DNA of 64,000 nucleotides, taken from Symsagittifera roscoffensis. Taxonomy: Eukaryota; Xenacoelomorpha; Acoela; Convolutidae. The DNA is taken from positions 3,296,166 through 3,360,165 of the forward strand of contig NC_087069.1 in assembly GCF_963678635.1 (NCBI RefSeq). Reading direction: 5' to 3'. The notes beneath the pieces are model-generated. The model had not been told where the DNA came from, searched no databases, and saw only the letters and a list, made by a program, of their open reading frames with translations. A program made the position numbers and the translations under genes. Of this stretch, positions 7,756-17,583 are shown one piece after another (position 1 is the first letter of the stretch; every line of letters begins with the position of its first letter).

Positions 7756-10518
7756 TTACTTTTTAAATTCTACTTTCTTTAATATTTTAGATTGAGGGAT
7801 GAACATTTTGTAGTTTTTACGTGGTTGATTTCGGAGTCTTGTTGTTTTTCTATGTTCTGATTTGTCTATTTCTTCTTGGGGTATTATTTGTTCGGTCATT
7901 TTTCTATTTTTTCTTTGTTTTGGAGATTCTTTATGGTTTTGTGTATTGATTTTGGTTGCGGTTGGTTTTGTGTTTTGATTTTCGGTGGGGTTATCATTTT
8001 GTTCTGTGTTTTTCAGATGTGGTTCATTTTGAATGATTTTTAATCCTGTGAAAGAATATAATTGAGTTAATTCGCGGAGTGCGTATTCTTTTGGGTAATA
8101 AGGTAATAGGTTGTTTCGATGTTGAACGATTTCTTTTTTGTTTGAGTCGGTAATTTTATATGTGACATCAGTGGGTTTTGCAATTATTTGGTAGGGTCCT
8201 TTTCGGAGGGGTTGTAATTTTTTAGAAATTCCTTTTTGAGTATTAAAATTAGGTATTAAAACAAATGTTCCAATTTTTAAATCGGAAGCTGGTGTAAAAC
8301 GTGAATTGATTTGTTCATTTATGTTTTGTCTTTGTAATAACTTTTTCGTTATTTTTTGGTAAATTTCATTGTGTTTCTTATCTCTATTTAAAATCCATTC
8401 GGTGTGTGTACCGGAGGCTAGTTTAAGAATTTGTGGGTGATGAAAATGATCTTCATCGTGCGTATGTAATGGGAGGTTATAACAAATTGAATCTTTATTT
8501 GGTTGACAATAACCTTGTGTGTTTTTATGGGAATTTGCTGTAAACATTATTGGTTTGCGTGGCTTTTGGTTAAAAACCATTTCGTATGGTGACATTCCTA
8601 AAGTTGTCGTGATTTGTGAATTATATGCTAAGGGAAATAATTTTACATCTGCTGACCATTCGGTATATTTTGTATCATTTCCGTTGATGATACATCTAAG
8701 ATATTCTTGTAGTGAACGGTTCATACCTTCGACTAAGCCGTTTGTCCAAGGTGCATGAGATGTACGTGGTTTGTGTTTAATGTTGTATAAATGACATAGT
8801 GTTATTATTTCATTATTTATAAATTCTGTACCATTGTCTGTGACTAAAATTTCTGGTAGTCCAAATTTTGCTATCCAGTGTTCATAGAGTGTTGTATATG
8901 CGTAATAAGCATTACAATGTGGTACTGGGTTAAGTGCTACATAATGTGTAAATGCGTCAACAATTACCATAATGTAGGAGTTTCCTTCTGATGAGGGTGA
9001 AATTGGTCCTTTAGTATCAAATGAGATACGGTGATTAAAGTACAAACTTTGTCCTTTAAAATCTTGTTTCTGTGCTATTTGTTTTTGATTTGGGTAAGGT
9101 TTATTTAGTTGACATACTATACAATCATTGCATAGTACTTTTATCCAAATTGGTGCATTTGGGAAGTAAAAATTTTGTATAAAATTTGAATATGTTTTTT
9201 CTGATCCAGAGTGTCCTTTAATATTTTGTGTATGTGAAATATTAAAAGCTATAAGAATCATACTTAAAGGGAGACATGGAACTGTAGACTCATTTAGGTT
9301 ATACTCTAAAAGGTCTGTATTTTCGTTAATTGTTGTGTTGTTAAATTTGCGAAAGTATCGGAGGAGTGTTTTGTTTCCTAGAATGGTTGAATCTGCTTTG
9401 ATAGGTTTAGTTTTATATTTGTGCCATGATTTCAGTTGTCGAATTACTGGGTCAAGGTTTTGATATTGTTTCAGTGTTGAAATTGTAATTGTTTCTGTTG
9501 GGGGGAGGAAAATGTTTTCGATTTCTAATTTAGATAAGGGTATTGTATCAAGTGGGTCATGGAGGTCAAAAACTTGATTTATTGTGTATTTTGAATCATT
9601 TGTTTGTGGTCCTGATAAATTTATTTTATCAGTTAAATCTTCTTTTTCAATTAGTGGAAAATGGTCTTTTTTAGGCGGGTGTTGTTTTGTTCGTTTTTGT
9701 TGGGTGTTATTTTTTATCCATTGAGAATATGGGATTGGTTTGAAGGTTGATGTTCCAAGTAAATCAACTTCATAATGATTATTTTGACAATCTAAATAAA
9801 GTGGGAAATGTTGTAAATTATTTATTTGTGATTGTTCAATATCAGTTTTAACTGCATATTTGCATTCTAATCGAGGTGATGTTTCGTTTTCTGCAAGGTA
9901 GAATTTTATATTTTTGGGTATTTCAACTGTTGTTTTTCGTGTAAGTAATTCAGGTGGTGTATTTCGACTTAAGGTGTCTGGTAATGCAAGATTTTTTCCT
10001 GCAGTCCAAACTATATGTAAGTTTGGAAATTTCATTAGAATTAGTTGAAATCTGTAAACTCGGTGGTTTGGGTTAGATTTCTGTGTGAAAAGAAAAATGA
10101 TGGGTTTGTGGTCTGTGAATAAAACTGTTGGATGCTTTGATCCAAGTATCAGAAATTCATATTCTGTCAGTGTATATATTATGGCTGTACATTCTCTCAT
10201 TAGAGTTGAGAGTCGTAGCTCTGCTTGAGTGAATAATCGAGAATTTGCTGATATGAGGTTCATTTTATTTGTACCATTATGTGATTGTAATAGTGCTGCA
10301 CCGATGCCAAAGTTCGAAGCATCGCACATTGCATAAAATGGTTGATTTGAGTCTGGAATTGTGTTTGAAATTTGTTCAGTTAAAAGTTTCTTTATTTCTT
10401 CAAATCGTGTTTGATGTTCTGTGTTCCATTCAAAATTATTTTGTTGTCTAAGGATGTTATAAAATGGTCGTAGATATAATTGCATTTTATAAACATATTT
10501 ACTTAAAAAGTTTAACAT
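7756..10518 (-). CDS. pol: Ty3/gypsy pol, RNase H-integrase part (920 aa)
   Basis: This frame carries the downstream half of a Ty3/gypsy polymerase. In order: RT thumb or connection, RNase H (CDAS motif near residue 70, TDHKP near 136, and a DTLSR box near 185), an integrase zinc finger of HHCC type (H near 436, CNDC and C near 462-470), and a DDE catalytic core (D of FDTKGP near 501, TDNGTEF near 560, E of EGMN near 596). The C-terminal DNA-binding region with a KGPYQI motif near 780 is followed by a long Lys/Asn-rich tail. It copies and integrates the element DNA. The first ATG is arbitrary: the same frame is open upstream to about 10,640, where it abuts the gag-RT ORF in another frame. All key integrase residues are present. 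Confidence 0.92.
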   Translation of the reverse strand: MLNFLSKYVYKMQLYLRPFYNILRQQNNFEWNTEHQTRFEEIKKLLTEQISNTIPDSNQPFYAMCDASNFGIGAALLQSHNGTNKMNLISANSRLFTQAELRLSTLMRECTAIIYTLTEYEFLILGSKHPTVLFTDHKPIIFLFTQKSNPNHRVYRFQLILMKFPNLHIVWTAGKNLALPDTLSRNTPPELLTRKTTVEIPKNIKFYLAENETSPRLECKYAVKTDIEQSQINNLQHFPLYLDCQNNHYEVDLLGTSTFKPIPYSQWIKNNTQQKRTKQHPPKKDHFPLIEKEDLTDKINLSGPQTNDSKYTINQVFDLHDPLDTIPLSKLEIENIFLPPTETITISTLKQYQNLDPVIRQLKSWHKYKTKPIKADSTILGNKTLLRYFRKFNNTTINENTDLLEYNLNESTVPCLPLSMILIAFNISHTQNIKGHSGSEKTYSNFIQNFYFPNAPIWIKVLCNDCIVCQLNKPYPNQKQIAQKQDFKGQSLYFNHRISFDTKGPISPSSEGNSYIMVIVDAFTHYVALNPVPHCNAYYAYTTLYEHWIAKFGLPEILVTDNGTEFINNEIITLCHLYNIKHKPRTSHAPWTNGLVEGMNRSLQEYLRCIINGNDTKYTEWSADVKLFPLAYNSQITTTLGMSPYEMVFNQKPRKPIMFTANSHKNTQGYCQPNKDSICYNLPLHTHDEDHFHHPQILKLASGTHTEWILNRDKKHNEIYQKITKKLLQRQNINEQINSRFTPASDLKIGTFVLIPNFNTQKGISKKLQPLRKGPYQIIAKPTDVTYKITDSNKKEIVQHRNNLLPYYPKEYALRELTQLYSFTGLKIIQNEPHLKNTEQNDNPTENQNTKPTATKINTQNHKESPKQRKNRKMTEQIIPQEEIDKSEHRKTTRLRNQPRKNYKMFIPQSKILKKVEFKK

Positions 10519-10637
10519 TCCAAGAAATTCTTGGATTTTCTTTTTATTTGTTGGTGGTTGAAGTTTTTGAATAGCGTCAATGCGTGATTTCAGTGGAGTG
10601 ATTGTTTTTCTTTCTATGTTATGTCCTAAGAATTTAT

Positions 10638-13600
10638 CTAAGTCAAAAAGAAGTGTGATTTATCGGGGGCGGCCTTCAGATTTTCGTTCTGAAGTATTTG
10701 GTGATATTTTTCTAAAACGTTGAACATTTCGTCTTTTGTTTGTGATTGCATAAAAACATCGTCTAGATAGGTGATTGCGTTTTTCTTGAGTATTAGTGGT
10801 CTAAAAATTTTGCTCATAAAAGCTGAAAATGCTGCTGGTCCTATGGATATTCCATAGAATAAGCGGTTAAATTCATATTGTTGGTTTCCGATAACAAATT
10901 GTGTTAAACGTCGTGATTGTTCATCTAGTGGCATTTGATTGTATGCACTATTCATATCGGCGGTTGTAAAGTATTTGCCGTTTATTTTTGTTAAAATAAC
11001 TTGTATTGGTTCAATGGGCCAATTACATTTTGATTCATCTATGAGTGAATTGAGGTATCTAGCGTCGAGAACGATTTTTAATGATTCTCCTTTAGCTAGA
11101 ATGATAACGGGGTTGATGAATGTGTTGCCTTTTGGTTGTTCTTCTTTATTAACCGGTGATATAATGTTGTATTGTTCTAAAATATCGAGTAATCTGTTTA
11201 CTTTATCATGTAAGTGAATTGGTACTTTACTTGCTCTCTGTTTTTTGAAAACTGCGTCTGGTTTTAATGGGAGATGTAGTGATGAACTGATTTTGCCAAC
11301 ATCGAATTTTGATGTTGCATAGACTGATGAATATTTAATTAGCTGTTTGGCTAATTTTTCGAATTCGTCTTGTGTTATTTGTGAATGTTGGAAATTAAAC
11401 ATTGTTAAAAATTTTTGTTGGTCCTTTGTATAGTTACTTATGTTGAATGTAGGTTTGAAATATGGAGTTTTTGTGAAATAATCCGTATTTCTGTTTTCGT
11501 TACTTATTATATTATTTATAGATAATTCTTCATTAAGAATTGTAGATTGGCAAATATCTAGTAATTGGAGTATATTATTTACGCGATAGGCTTTTTCGTG
11601 TATTGGTGATATTGTAGCGTTAGTTTCACAATATCCTAAAAGTCCTAAAGGTAATGTTACTTGGTAAGGTGTGTTGTTATAGACATGTAAGGAAATAATA
11701 TCTGAATTCGAATTTTTCAAATATTTTATTGAAGAGATTGTGATTTTGAAAAATTTATGAATAGGTTTGAATTCAAAATCTGACATATAAAATTTTTGTT
11801 TATTTTGTTCTTTATCATATTGGTGAACTTGTTTGATTGGAAAATTATAGATGTTTCCTGATAGTGGTTTCAGGTGTTTTCTTTGTTGGTTAAATATCGG
11901 ATAAAATTTTGAAAAAAATGGTGGTTGTTTATTTAATCTTTGAAAAAATGTTAAGGATGTTTCTTTTGTTTTTGTATATTTATCTTTGATTAATATTTTA
12001 CTATTTAGGATGTTAATTGTTGGTATATACTTTGAAATAAATGGTATTCCAATGATATTATATTTAATATCAGTGATATGGAATATTTGTTTAAATGGCT
12101 TGTTTAGAATTTTACTTTGCTCCATTGTTCTGGTAGGGAGGAGAAATAATTGGATTTTTCCGTAGTTTATCAATGTTGATCCTTGTGCTGTTGCTAACTT
12201 ACTGGAGGTTTCGAGAGGTGTTAGCTTTGGATGTAAAGTTTTTATTTCATTCCATGTGGGAATGTTTATTATGTTTGATTCTGCTCCTGAATCAATTAAA
12301 AAATCTATTTCAAGATCTGGTGGTTGAAATTCTTTATTTCTTGGGCTTTCTAAGAGAAATGGTATTGTCCAAATTTTTTCTTTGGGTTGTTCTTTTTGTA
12401 TATTTTGATAAATGTGGTTTGTATTCAAGCATTTTGTTTTGGTATTTTTATTGGTTTGATTTGTAGTGTTAATCTCGTTTGTTTCTTGCGTCGTTGGTGT
12501 GGAATTTATGGGTGTAGTGTAATAATTTTGAAGAAATTCTGATTGATTTTCATATATATGTGATGGAAAGGGTTGTTCATATATGACAGATTCATAGTCA
12601 TTTTCGACTTTTATCATATTGATAGCAAGAGTGTTTTCAGTATCACTTTCTGAATCTGATGATGTACAGTTTATTTGATTGAGTTGTAACGCATCAGTTA
12701 CTGTGTCATCAATACCTGGAGGGTCTGATGTTGTTTCTGGGTTAGATTGTACTTGATTGATTTGCCTTTGATGTTTAGGTGTACTACTTCTGTGGCGATT
12801 ATTAGAATTATTATAGTTATTATTATTCCGGTGTGGTGATTGGGAATAATTTCTATAACGATTATTATAACTTGGGTGTCGATTTTGTGAATTATTTCGC
12901 GATCTGTTTTGGTAATTATTGTTTGGTCTGTTATAGTTCGATCTATTATATGAGTTATTCCTTGATCGATTGTTCGGGTAATTCTGGTTTCGGTTGTTTG
13001 AATAACTTCTATTTCGATTATAGGAGTAGTTTCTATTCCTATTGTACGATGAATTTCGTGATTGATTGTTTGGATAGTAGTTATTTCTTGATTGGGAATT
13101 AGATCTAGAAACAAATCGTTGTGTATTTGAATTTGATCTGGAGTAGTTATTTCTACTATTTGGTCTATTGTAGTGATTTTGTGATGAATTATACGTGTTT
13201 CTTCGTTCTGGTGATCTTCCTCTATAACTTGAGTTATATGGGGATTGATTTCTTGTATAATTTGTATTGTTCGGGAGTGGTTTTCCTGAACTGTTGTTGC
13301 TGTGAACTGTTTTGTTTGGTAGATTTTGATCTTTTTTCATGTATTGATAGAATGATTTATTTGGTTCTTTGTATTTTTGAGGTTTATTTTGACTATCTTG
13401 CTGTTTTTGTCTACATTCGGAAATACTATGTCCGTATCGTCGGCAATAATTACACCATTTTTTGAAAGATGGTTTGCCTTTAAAGTTCGGGTTCTTTTCG
13501 TAAATATTGAGTATTTCAGTGATTTTTTCAACGAGGTCTGTTTCTGATTCCTGTATATTATTAATATTAGTGGGAGTCGTTTCAATTCTGTTAACGTATT

Positions 13601-15977
13601 GTAATTTTAGATTTTCCGTTTCTTCTAGTTTCATCGTGATTTCTGCTTGTTCTAGTTTGTCTACTAGTTTTCGAAAATCTAAATCGGGTTCTCGAATTGA
13701 AGAAGGATGGGATGCTCTCTTTTTTATTGCTATTTTCCTTAATTGTGGTGTTAAGGTCATCATTAAGATTTCTGTCATCTTTGTGTTTTTATAGTCATGT
13801 GTATTTAGTGAATATGCTTTTCGAACTAGTGTTTCGATTCGTACTGCTATTTGCTTGATGGTTTCGTTTGGTAATCTGCGAATTTCATTACATAAAACTC
13901 TTTGTTGTTGTTTGTTTCTTTCAGAGTCAAACATTTTTGAAAATTCTTGTGTAAATCTTTTCCAGTTTGATTTTATTTCTAGAGGTAGTACTGAAAACCA
14001 TTTTTGGGCTGCGCCATCTAAGGTTGTTTGTATTAACGCTGTGCGTCGATGTATCCAATTTTGATGTAGTGGCGTATTAATTGGTTCAGGTCCTATATTT
14101 AAAATCAAATTTGCTGTTACTGCATTTAAATAATCTTCTACAGAGTATTCAGGGTCTGTTCCTGTGAAAACCATTAAAGGTTTGTTTGATGTTATTGATG
14201 ATCCACCCATTAGGTATGGATTCATTGTCATTTGTAATGATTCTGCTGCATTTGGGATTTGAGAAAAATTTGAAAGTTGGTTTCTTGTTATTTCATGTTG
14301 TTGAAGATAATATGGGAGTGGTATTTCATTTTGCATTTGTGATGGTTGATACGAGTGTGCAGTCATTGGATTTTGTTGTTGAATTGGTTGAAAAGATTGT
14401 GTATTAATTGGATTTTGTTGTTGAATTGGTTGTTGATGTTGTGCATCTATCGGTTGTGGAGAAAAATTCCTATGATTTGTACGTGTTTTCTGTATTCCTT
14501 GTCTACGATATTCTTGAGTATTTTGTGCAAATATATCTGGTTGTAAGAAATCATCATCTGAGGATAAATAATCCATTTGATAAGATGTTTGTTTTTTATT
14601 TTTATTTTGTTGAAAAAATGGGTAATTTTCACTGCGATCCTGTGGAGGATTTGGTTGAAAATTTTTGGAATTATATTGGGCCGTTGGGTTATCCCAGTTT
14701 CGAGGTTTTGTATATTGATTAAAATTCCTTTGTGGTTGATAATTTGTTTTTGATGGATGTGTATAATTATAATTATGGTCTGCAAAGTTGTTTCTAGTGA
14801 ATGTTTTGCGTGTTTTTGATGGTATTGTCATGGGTCTGTATGTTTGGTAATCCATATGTGAATATTTTGGAGCAACCGAAGGTTTAACGGTTGATTGTAA
14901 GGTTACCTGTGTTTGTGAAGGGTTTGTATTTCTTGGTGTTGTTAAATTTGGGCGTATTGGTGAAATACTTTGTTGTGTAGTTGTTGTGTGTACAATTTCT
15001 TCATTTATGAAGTGTGATGGTGTCTGGATATCTTGTTGAGTAAGATTCCTAGTTCCATTGAGGTTTTCGTTGTGTATGACTGTCGAGTTTAAACTATTAT
15101 TTTGTGTATCGGGTAAAAATGTATTATAGTTTAATGGTGTTGCATCAATTGTTAATGGTATTACTCTTACATAATCTCTTATGTAAGATATTGTACCTAT
15201 TGCTTGACTTGAGATTGATTGTGGAAAGCTTATAAATGCGGGATGAGACCATTCGGGGTCCCAAACATAATCTGATTGTTCTGTGATAGCGGTATCATCG
15301 TTCGAATTTTGGGGTCGAAAATTTTTTCTTGTTTGTGCAATTAAATCAATATTGTGTGTGAAATAATCTATTATGAACCATGCCAAAATTTTTTGTAAAT
15401 CGTGTTTGGTATGTTGTGAAACGTCGTTTTTCGTGAAATTTTCTTTAATGATGTTTAAATAACTAGAGAGTAGTGTAATTTCGTGTCGTACTTTCAAATG
15501 TTTGGATGTTTCTGTCGGTGAGACATTTGTTAGTGGGAGTTCATTTTCTAATATCGAAATATAACTATATATTATTGCGAAAACTTCATTGGTGAATATG
15601 GAGTTTGCTCTTTGTGAGTTATGGTATTGGATGCTTTTTATATATTCTGAAAAAACTTTTGAAAATTCTAAATCAAGATCGTCTGTTTGTATAGTATATG
15701 TTCTATTATTATGGTTTGGGGAAGTGAACTCTATGGAGTAGATTCCATACTGTTGTGTTATGTTGCATATATCTTTTAAGTAGTGGTCTATGATTTGTCT
15801 TTTGATTTTTACATCTGGGAACTCTGTTTTACATGGACTGATTCCGGGTTCAAATAAGTTTACGAGTAAATTTTGACAAAATATGTGTTGTCCTCTATCA
15901 GTATCTGCATCTACTATAAAAGGAAAGATTTCATCGTCATCTGGAGTTTCGTCACCTGGGGTGTGTGTTGAACTCAT
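10638..15977 (-). CDS. gag-pol: Ty3/gypsy gag-protease-RT polyprotein (1,779 aa, broken at its end)
   Basis: Residues 1 to about 590 form an unusually long N-terminal region, with Gln/Pro-rich repeats (QPIQQQNP twice) near 505-555. A retrotransposon capsid domain follows (about 600-820), then a zinc knuckle CX2CX4HX4C near 842, a long Arg/Asn/Ser/Tyr-rich tract (about 880-1065), an aspartic protease (DSGAES near 1226), and RT fingers and palm (about 1570-1775) with TADMN and YLDD. It packages RNA, processes the polyprotein and begins reverse transcription. The frame stops at 10638-10640, shortly after YLDD. A one-base shift in the T run 10645-10649 (minus strand) places the rest of pol in another frame, so this copy is defective or carries a homopolymer assembly error. 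The start overlaps the 155-aa ORF by 26 bases. Gag, protease and RT share one frame, with no gag stop. Confidence 0.92.
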   Translation of the reverse strand: MSSTHTPGDETPDDDEIFPFIVDADTDRGQHIFCQNLLVNLFEPGISPCKTEFPDVKIKRQIIDHYLKDICNITQQYGIYSIEFTSPNHNNRTYTIQTDDLDLEFSKVFSEYIKSIQYHNSQRANSIFTNEVFAIIYSYISILENELPLTNVSPTETSKHLKVRHEITLLSSYLNIIKENFTKNDVSQHTKHDLQKILAWFIIDYFTHNIDLIAQTRKNFRPQNSNDDTAITEQSDYVWDPEWSHPAFISFPQSISSQAIGTISYIRDYVRVIPLTIDATPLNYNTFLPDTQNNSLNSTVIHNENLNGTRNLTQQDIQTPSHFINEEIVHTTTTQQSISPIRPNLTTPRNTNPSQTQVTLQSTVKPSVAPKYSHMDYQTYRPMTIPSKTRKTFTRNNFADHNYNYTHPSKTNYQPQRNFNQYTKPRNWDNPTAQYNSKNFQPNPPQDRSENYPFFQQNKNKKQTSYQMDYLSSDDDFLQPDIFAQNTQEYRRQGIQKTRTNHRNFSPQPIDAQHQQPIQQQNPINTQSFQPIQQQNPMTAHSYQPSQMQNEIPLPYYLQQHEITRNQLSNFSQIPNAAESLQMTMNPYLMGGSSITSNKPLMVFTGTDPEYSVEDYLNAVTANLILNIGPEPINTPLHQNWIHRRTALIQTTLDGAAQKWFSVLPLEIKSNWKRFTQEFSKMFDSERNKQQQRVLCNEIRRLPNETIKQIAVRIETLVRKAYSLNTHDYKNTKMTEILMMTLTPQLRKIAIKKRASHPSSIREPDLDFRKLVDKLEQAEITMKLEETENLKLQYVNRIETTPTNINNIQESETDLVEKITEILNIYEKNPNFKGKPSFKKWCNYCRRYGHSISECRQKQQDSQNKPQKYKEPNKSFYQYMKKDQNLPNKTVHSNNSSGKPLPNNTNYTRNQSPYNSSYRGRSPERRNTYNSSQNHYNRPNSRNNYSRSNSNTQRFVSRSNSQSRNNYYPNNQSRNSSYNRNRNYSYNRNRSYSNNRNQNYPNNRSRNNSYNRSNYNRPNNNYQNRSRNNSQNRHPSYNNRYRNYSQSPHRNNNNYNNSNNRHRSSTPKHQRQINQVQSNPETTSDPPGIDDTVTDALQLNQINCTSSDSESDTENTLAINMIKVENDYESVIYEQPFPSHIYENQSEFLQNYYTTPINSTPTTQETNEINTTNQTNKNTKTKCLNTNHIYQNIQKEQPKEKIWTIPFLLESPRNKEFQPPDLEIDFLIDSGAESNIINIPTWNEIKTLHPKLTPLETSSKLATAQGSTLINYGKIQLFLLPTRTMEQSKILNKPFKQIFHITDIKYNIIGIPFISKYIPTINILNSKILIKDKYTKTKETSLTFFQRLNKQPPFFSKFYPIFNQQRKHLKPLSGNIYNFPIKQVHQYDKEQNKQKFYMSDFEFKPIHKFFKITISSIKYLKNSNSDIISLHVYNNTPYQVTLPLGLLGYCETNATISPIHEKAYRVNNILQLLDICQSTILNEELSINNIISNENRNTDYFTKTPYFKPTFNISNYTKDQQKFLTMFNFQHSQITQDEFEKLAKQLIKYSSVYATSKFDVGKISSSLHLPLKPDAVFKKQRASKVPIHLHDKVNRLLDILEQYNIISPVNKEEQPKGNTFINPVIILAKGESLKIVLDARYLNSLIDESKCNWPIEPIQVILTKINGKYFTTADMNSAYNQMPLDEQSRRLTQFVIGNQQYEFNRLFYGISIGPAAFSAFMSKIFRPLILKKNAITYLDDVFMQSQTKDEMFNVLEKYHQILQNENLKAAPDKSHFFLT

Positions 15978-16419
15978 TTTTCCGTTCGATGACTGTTAAT
16001 ATGTAATTATTAATGTGTCGAATTGGTTGATTCCAATTGTATAAATGTACTGGTTTGTGTTTATACTGTTTTTTTATTCTTCTTTTTCCTCTTTGTGATG
16101 AATTTGAAGTTGTTTCTGAGTCAGAAAAATATAATTGATCGTGTTGTGGGTAATTTTTATCTATTGATTCTTTTAATTTGTAGAGTTCGTCTAAACTGTT
16201 GGTTTCTGATTCTGAAAATGCGTTTCGATTTTTTGAAAATCTTTTTCGTGTTATTTGTCTTTGTTTAGTTATTATTTTTCTCTTTAGTGTTTGTCGTTTT
16301 GTGCGAATGTATCCAACTGTTTGTGTATGAGGTGTGATTACAAGGTCGTATTTTTTGTTATCTATTTCACAATTGTGTAAAATGATTGTTTGTTTATTTC
16401 CTAGGTTTTTAAATGACAT
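15952..16419 (-). CDS. Basic 155-aa ORF upstream of gag
   Basis: This ORF precedes gag and overlaps its start by 26 bases in a different frame. The middle is highly basic (Arg/Lys-rich, about residues 38-65) and resembles a nuclear-localisation or RNA-binding stretch. An acidic Ser-rich section (SESET-like and SDSETTSNSS-like) follows, then another basic segment around residues 110-122. No family is recognised. The alternating basic and acidic layout could suit an RNA-binding or regulatory protein. As the first ORF of the main transcript it would control access of ribosomes to gag. Composition matches the rest of the element. It is intact. A role in RNA packaging or export is speculation. Confidence 0.6.
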   Translation of the reverse strand: MSFKNLGNKQTIILHNCEIDNKKYDLVITPHTQTVGYIRTKRQTLKRKIITKQRQITRKRFSKNRNAFSESETNSLDELYKLKESIDKNYPQHDQLYFSDSETTSNSSQRGKRRIKKQYKHKPVHLYNWNQPIRHINNYILTVIERKNEFNTHPR

Positions 16420-16934
16420 AAGGTTTAGAATGACGGATGCAAAGGTTGTTAAATGATTTCTATTTTCCTAAACTGTTAGTTCTTACGATTTTTTGGTTAG
16501 CTTAACCTGGGTCTTTTTGTTCAGGGTTGGAGAGAAAAGTATATCGATTCCGAAGAATGATTTTTACTTTCTCGTGACTAGTATAAGCTAAGGTGTTAAC
16601 TTACTTAATCTTACTTAGGGGTAGTGATTGTGTTCAAGGGTTGGAGAATAGTAAATCGATCCACAAGGTTCAGGTATAATTAGAACGCGAGTAGTTCGTT
16701 AGATACTATTTTAAACTTACTAAGTCTAAGATTTATCCTGGGTCTGGTAAGAGGGGGGATCAAGTGAAGGATGAATAACCGAAGTTCTTCACTGTTTATC
16801 CTAATTTGAATGATTAGTTTTGTTTAAAAATTTCTATTAGTCTTGGGTCTTTAGAAAGGGTTGGGTAGTGAATCGACGTTTGAGGTCGTTAGACACTAAT
16901 TAAGTGGGTGGGGGAGAACAAAATTGTTCTGTTT

Positions 16935-16959
16935 GATCCAAGGATATGCCTTGATGATC
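16935..16959. repeat. Leader hairpin repeat, copy A
   Basis: A 25-base sequence beginning GATCCAAGG and ending CCTTGATGATC. CAAGG and CCTTG pair as an inverted repeat around a 5-base loop. The same sequence, with one difference in the loop, recurs 61 bases downstream. Confidence 0.6.
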
Positions 16960-16995
16960 AAATTTGAGATTTTAATTAGGTAGAAAATGATTTAA

Positions 16996-17020
16996 GATCC
17001 AAGGATAAGCCTTGATGATC
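16996..17020. repeat. Leader hairpin repeat, copy B
   Basis: Second copy of the 25-base hairpin sequence. Only one loop base differs (ATAAG against ATATG), so the stem is conserved. Duplicated stem-loops in a leader are typical of RNA dimerisation or packaging elements, but this role is inferred. Confidence 0.6.
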
Positions 17021-17349
17021 TGATTTTAAATTAAGTGACTTTAAGTTTTAATAAAGTTTTAAATTTGTGTAAAGGAAAGATTTAGTATTTTGATGATATT
17101 AGTGAGTTGATGATTGCTGTTATATTTTAGGTGATGAAGCTGGAACAACAAGATGATTTATGATTACTAACCATTTATTGTCATGCTACTAATTTTTATT
17201 TTTATTTTCCAATAAATATTTTTCAAACATGTTTTGTATAATACTGCAGAGTTTTAGAAAAACGATCTTAGATCTTTTTATCAATCGTTATTGTATAATA
17301 TTAATTTTGTTTAGCGCCTGAAATGATTTTGAAGATTAACTTCAAGGTT

Positions 17350-17583
17350 TTATGTTTGCAAATGGAAATCTAAATTCATTGCAAGTAGTATTCGAAATAT
17401 AAAAGTTTGTTCTGGCTTTTGCCGAACTATCATATAACTATACGGCAAGTTTCTACTTTGTCGTATGTCGTCTTTGGTTCGAGGTCTTCTTCCAATTCCG
17501 GGTAGTTCTATTATGGTTCGGAATATTGGCTCTGATCTATTGAGTCGGAGAGACATTTCAATTAAATTATTGTCGTATAACAT
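17350..17583 (-). CDS. Possible leader ORF (77 aa), doubtful
   Basis: A 77-codon frame starting about 70 bases inside the putative primer site. It is Arg and Ile/Leu rich, with no recognised domain. It could be an upstream ORF or the first exon of spliced messages, supplying the start codon missing from the downstream Met-less frames. It could equally be chance. Confidence 0.2.
   Translation of the reverse strand: MLYDNNLIEMSLRLNRSEPIFRTIIELPGIGRRPRTKDDIRQSRNLPYSYMIVRQKPEQTFIFRILLAMNLDFHLQT

Noticed and set aside
12698-13114. 138-codon minus-strand ORF inside gag
   Set aside because: A shifted reading of the Arg/Asn-rich tract; it is made of Ile/Thr/Arg repeats and has no start context of its own.
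16500-16900. CRISPR-like or satellite array in the leader
   Set aside because: The GGGTTGG/ATCGA blocks are only three, irregularly spaced and diverged.
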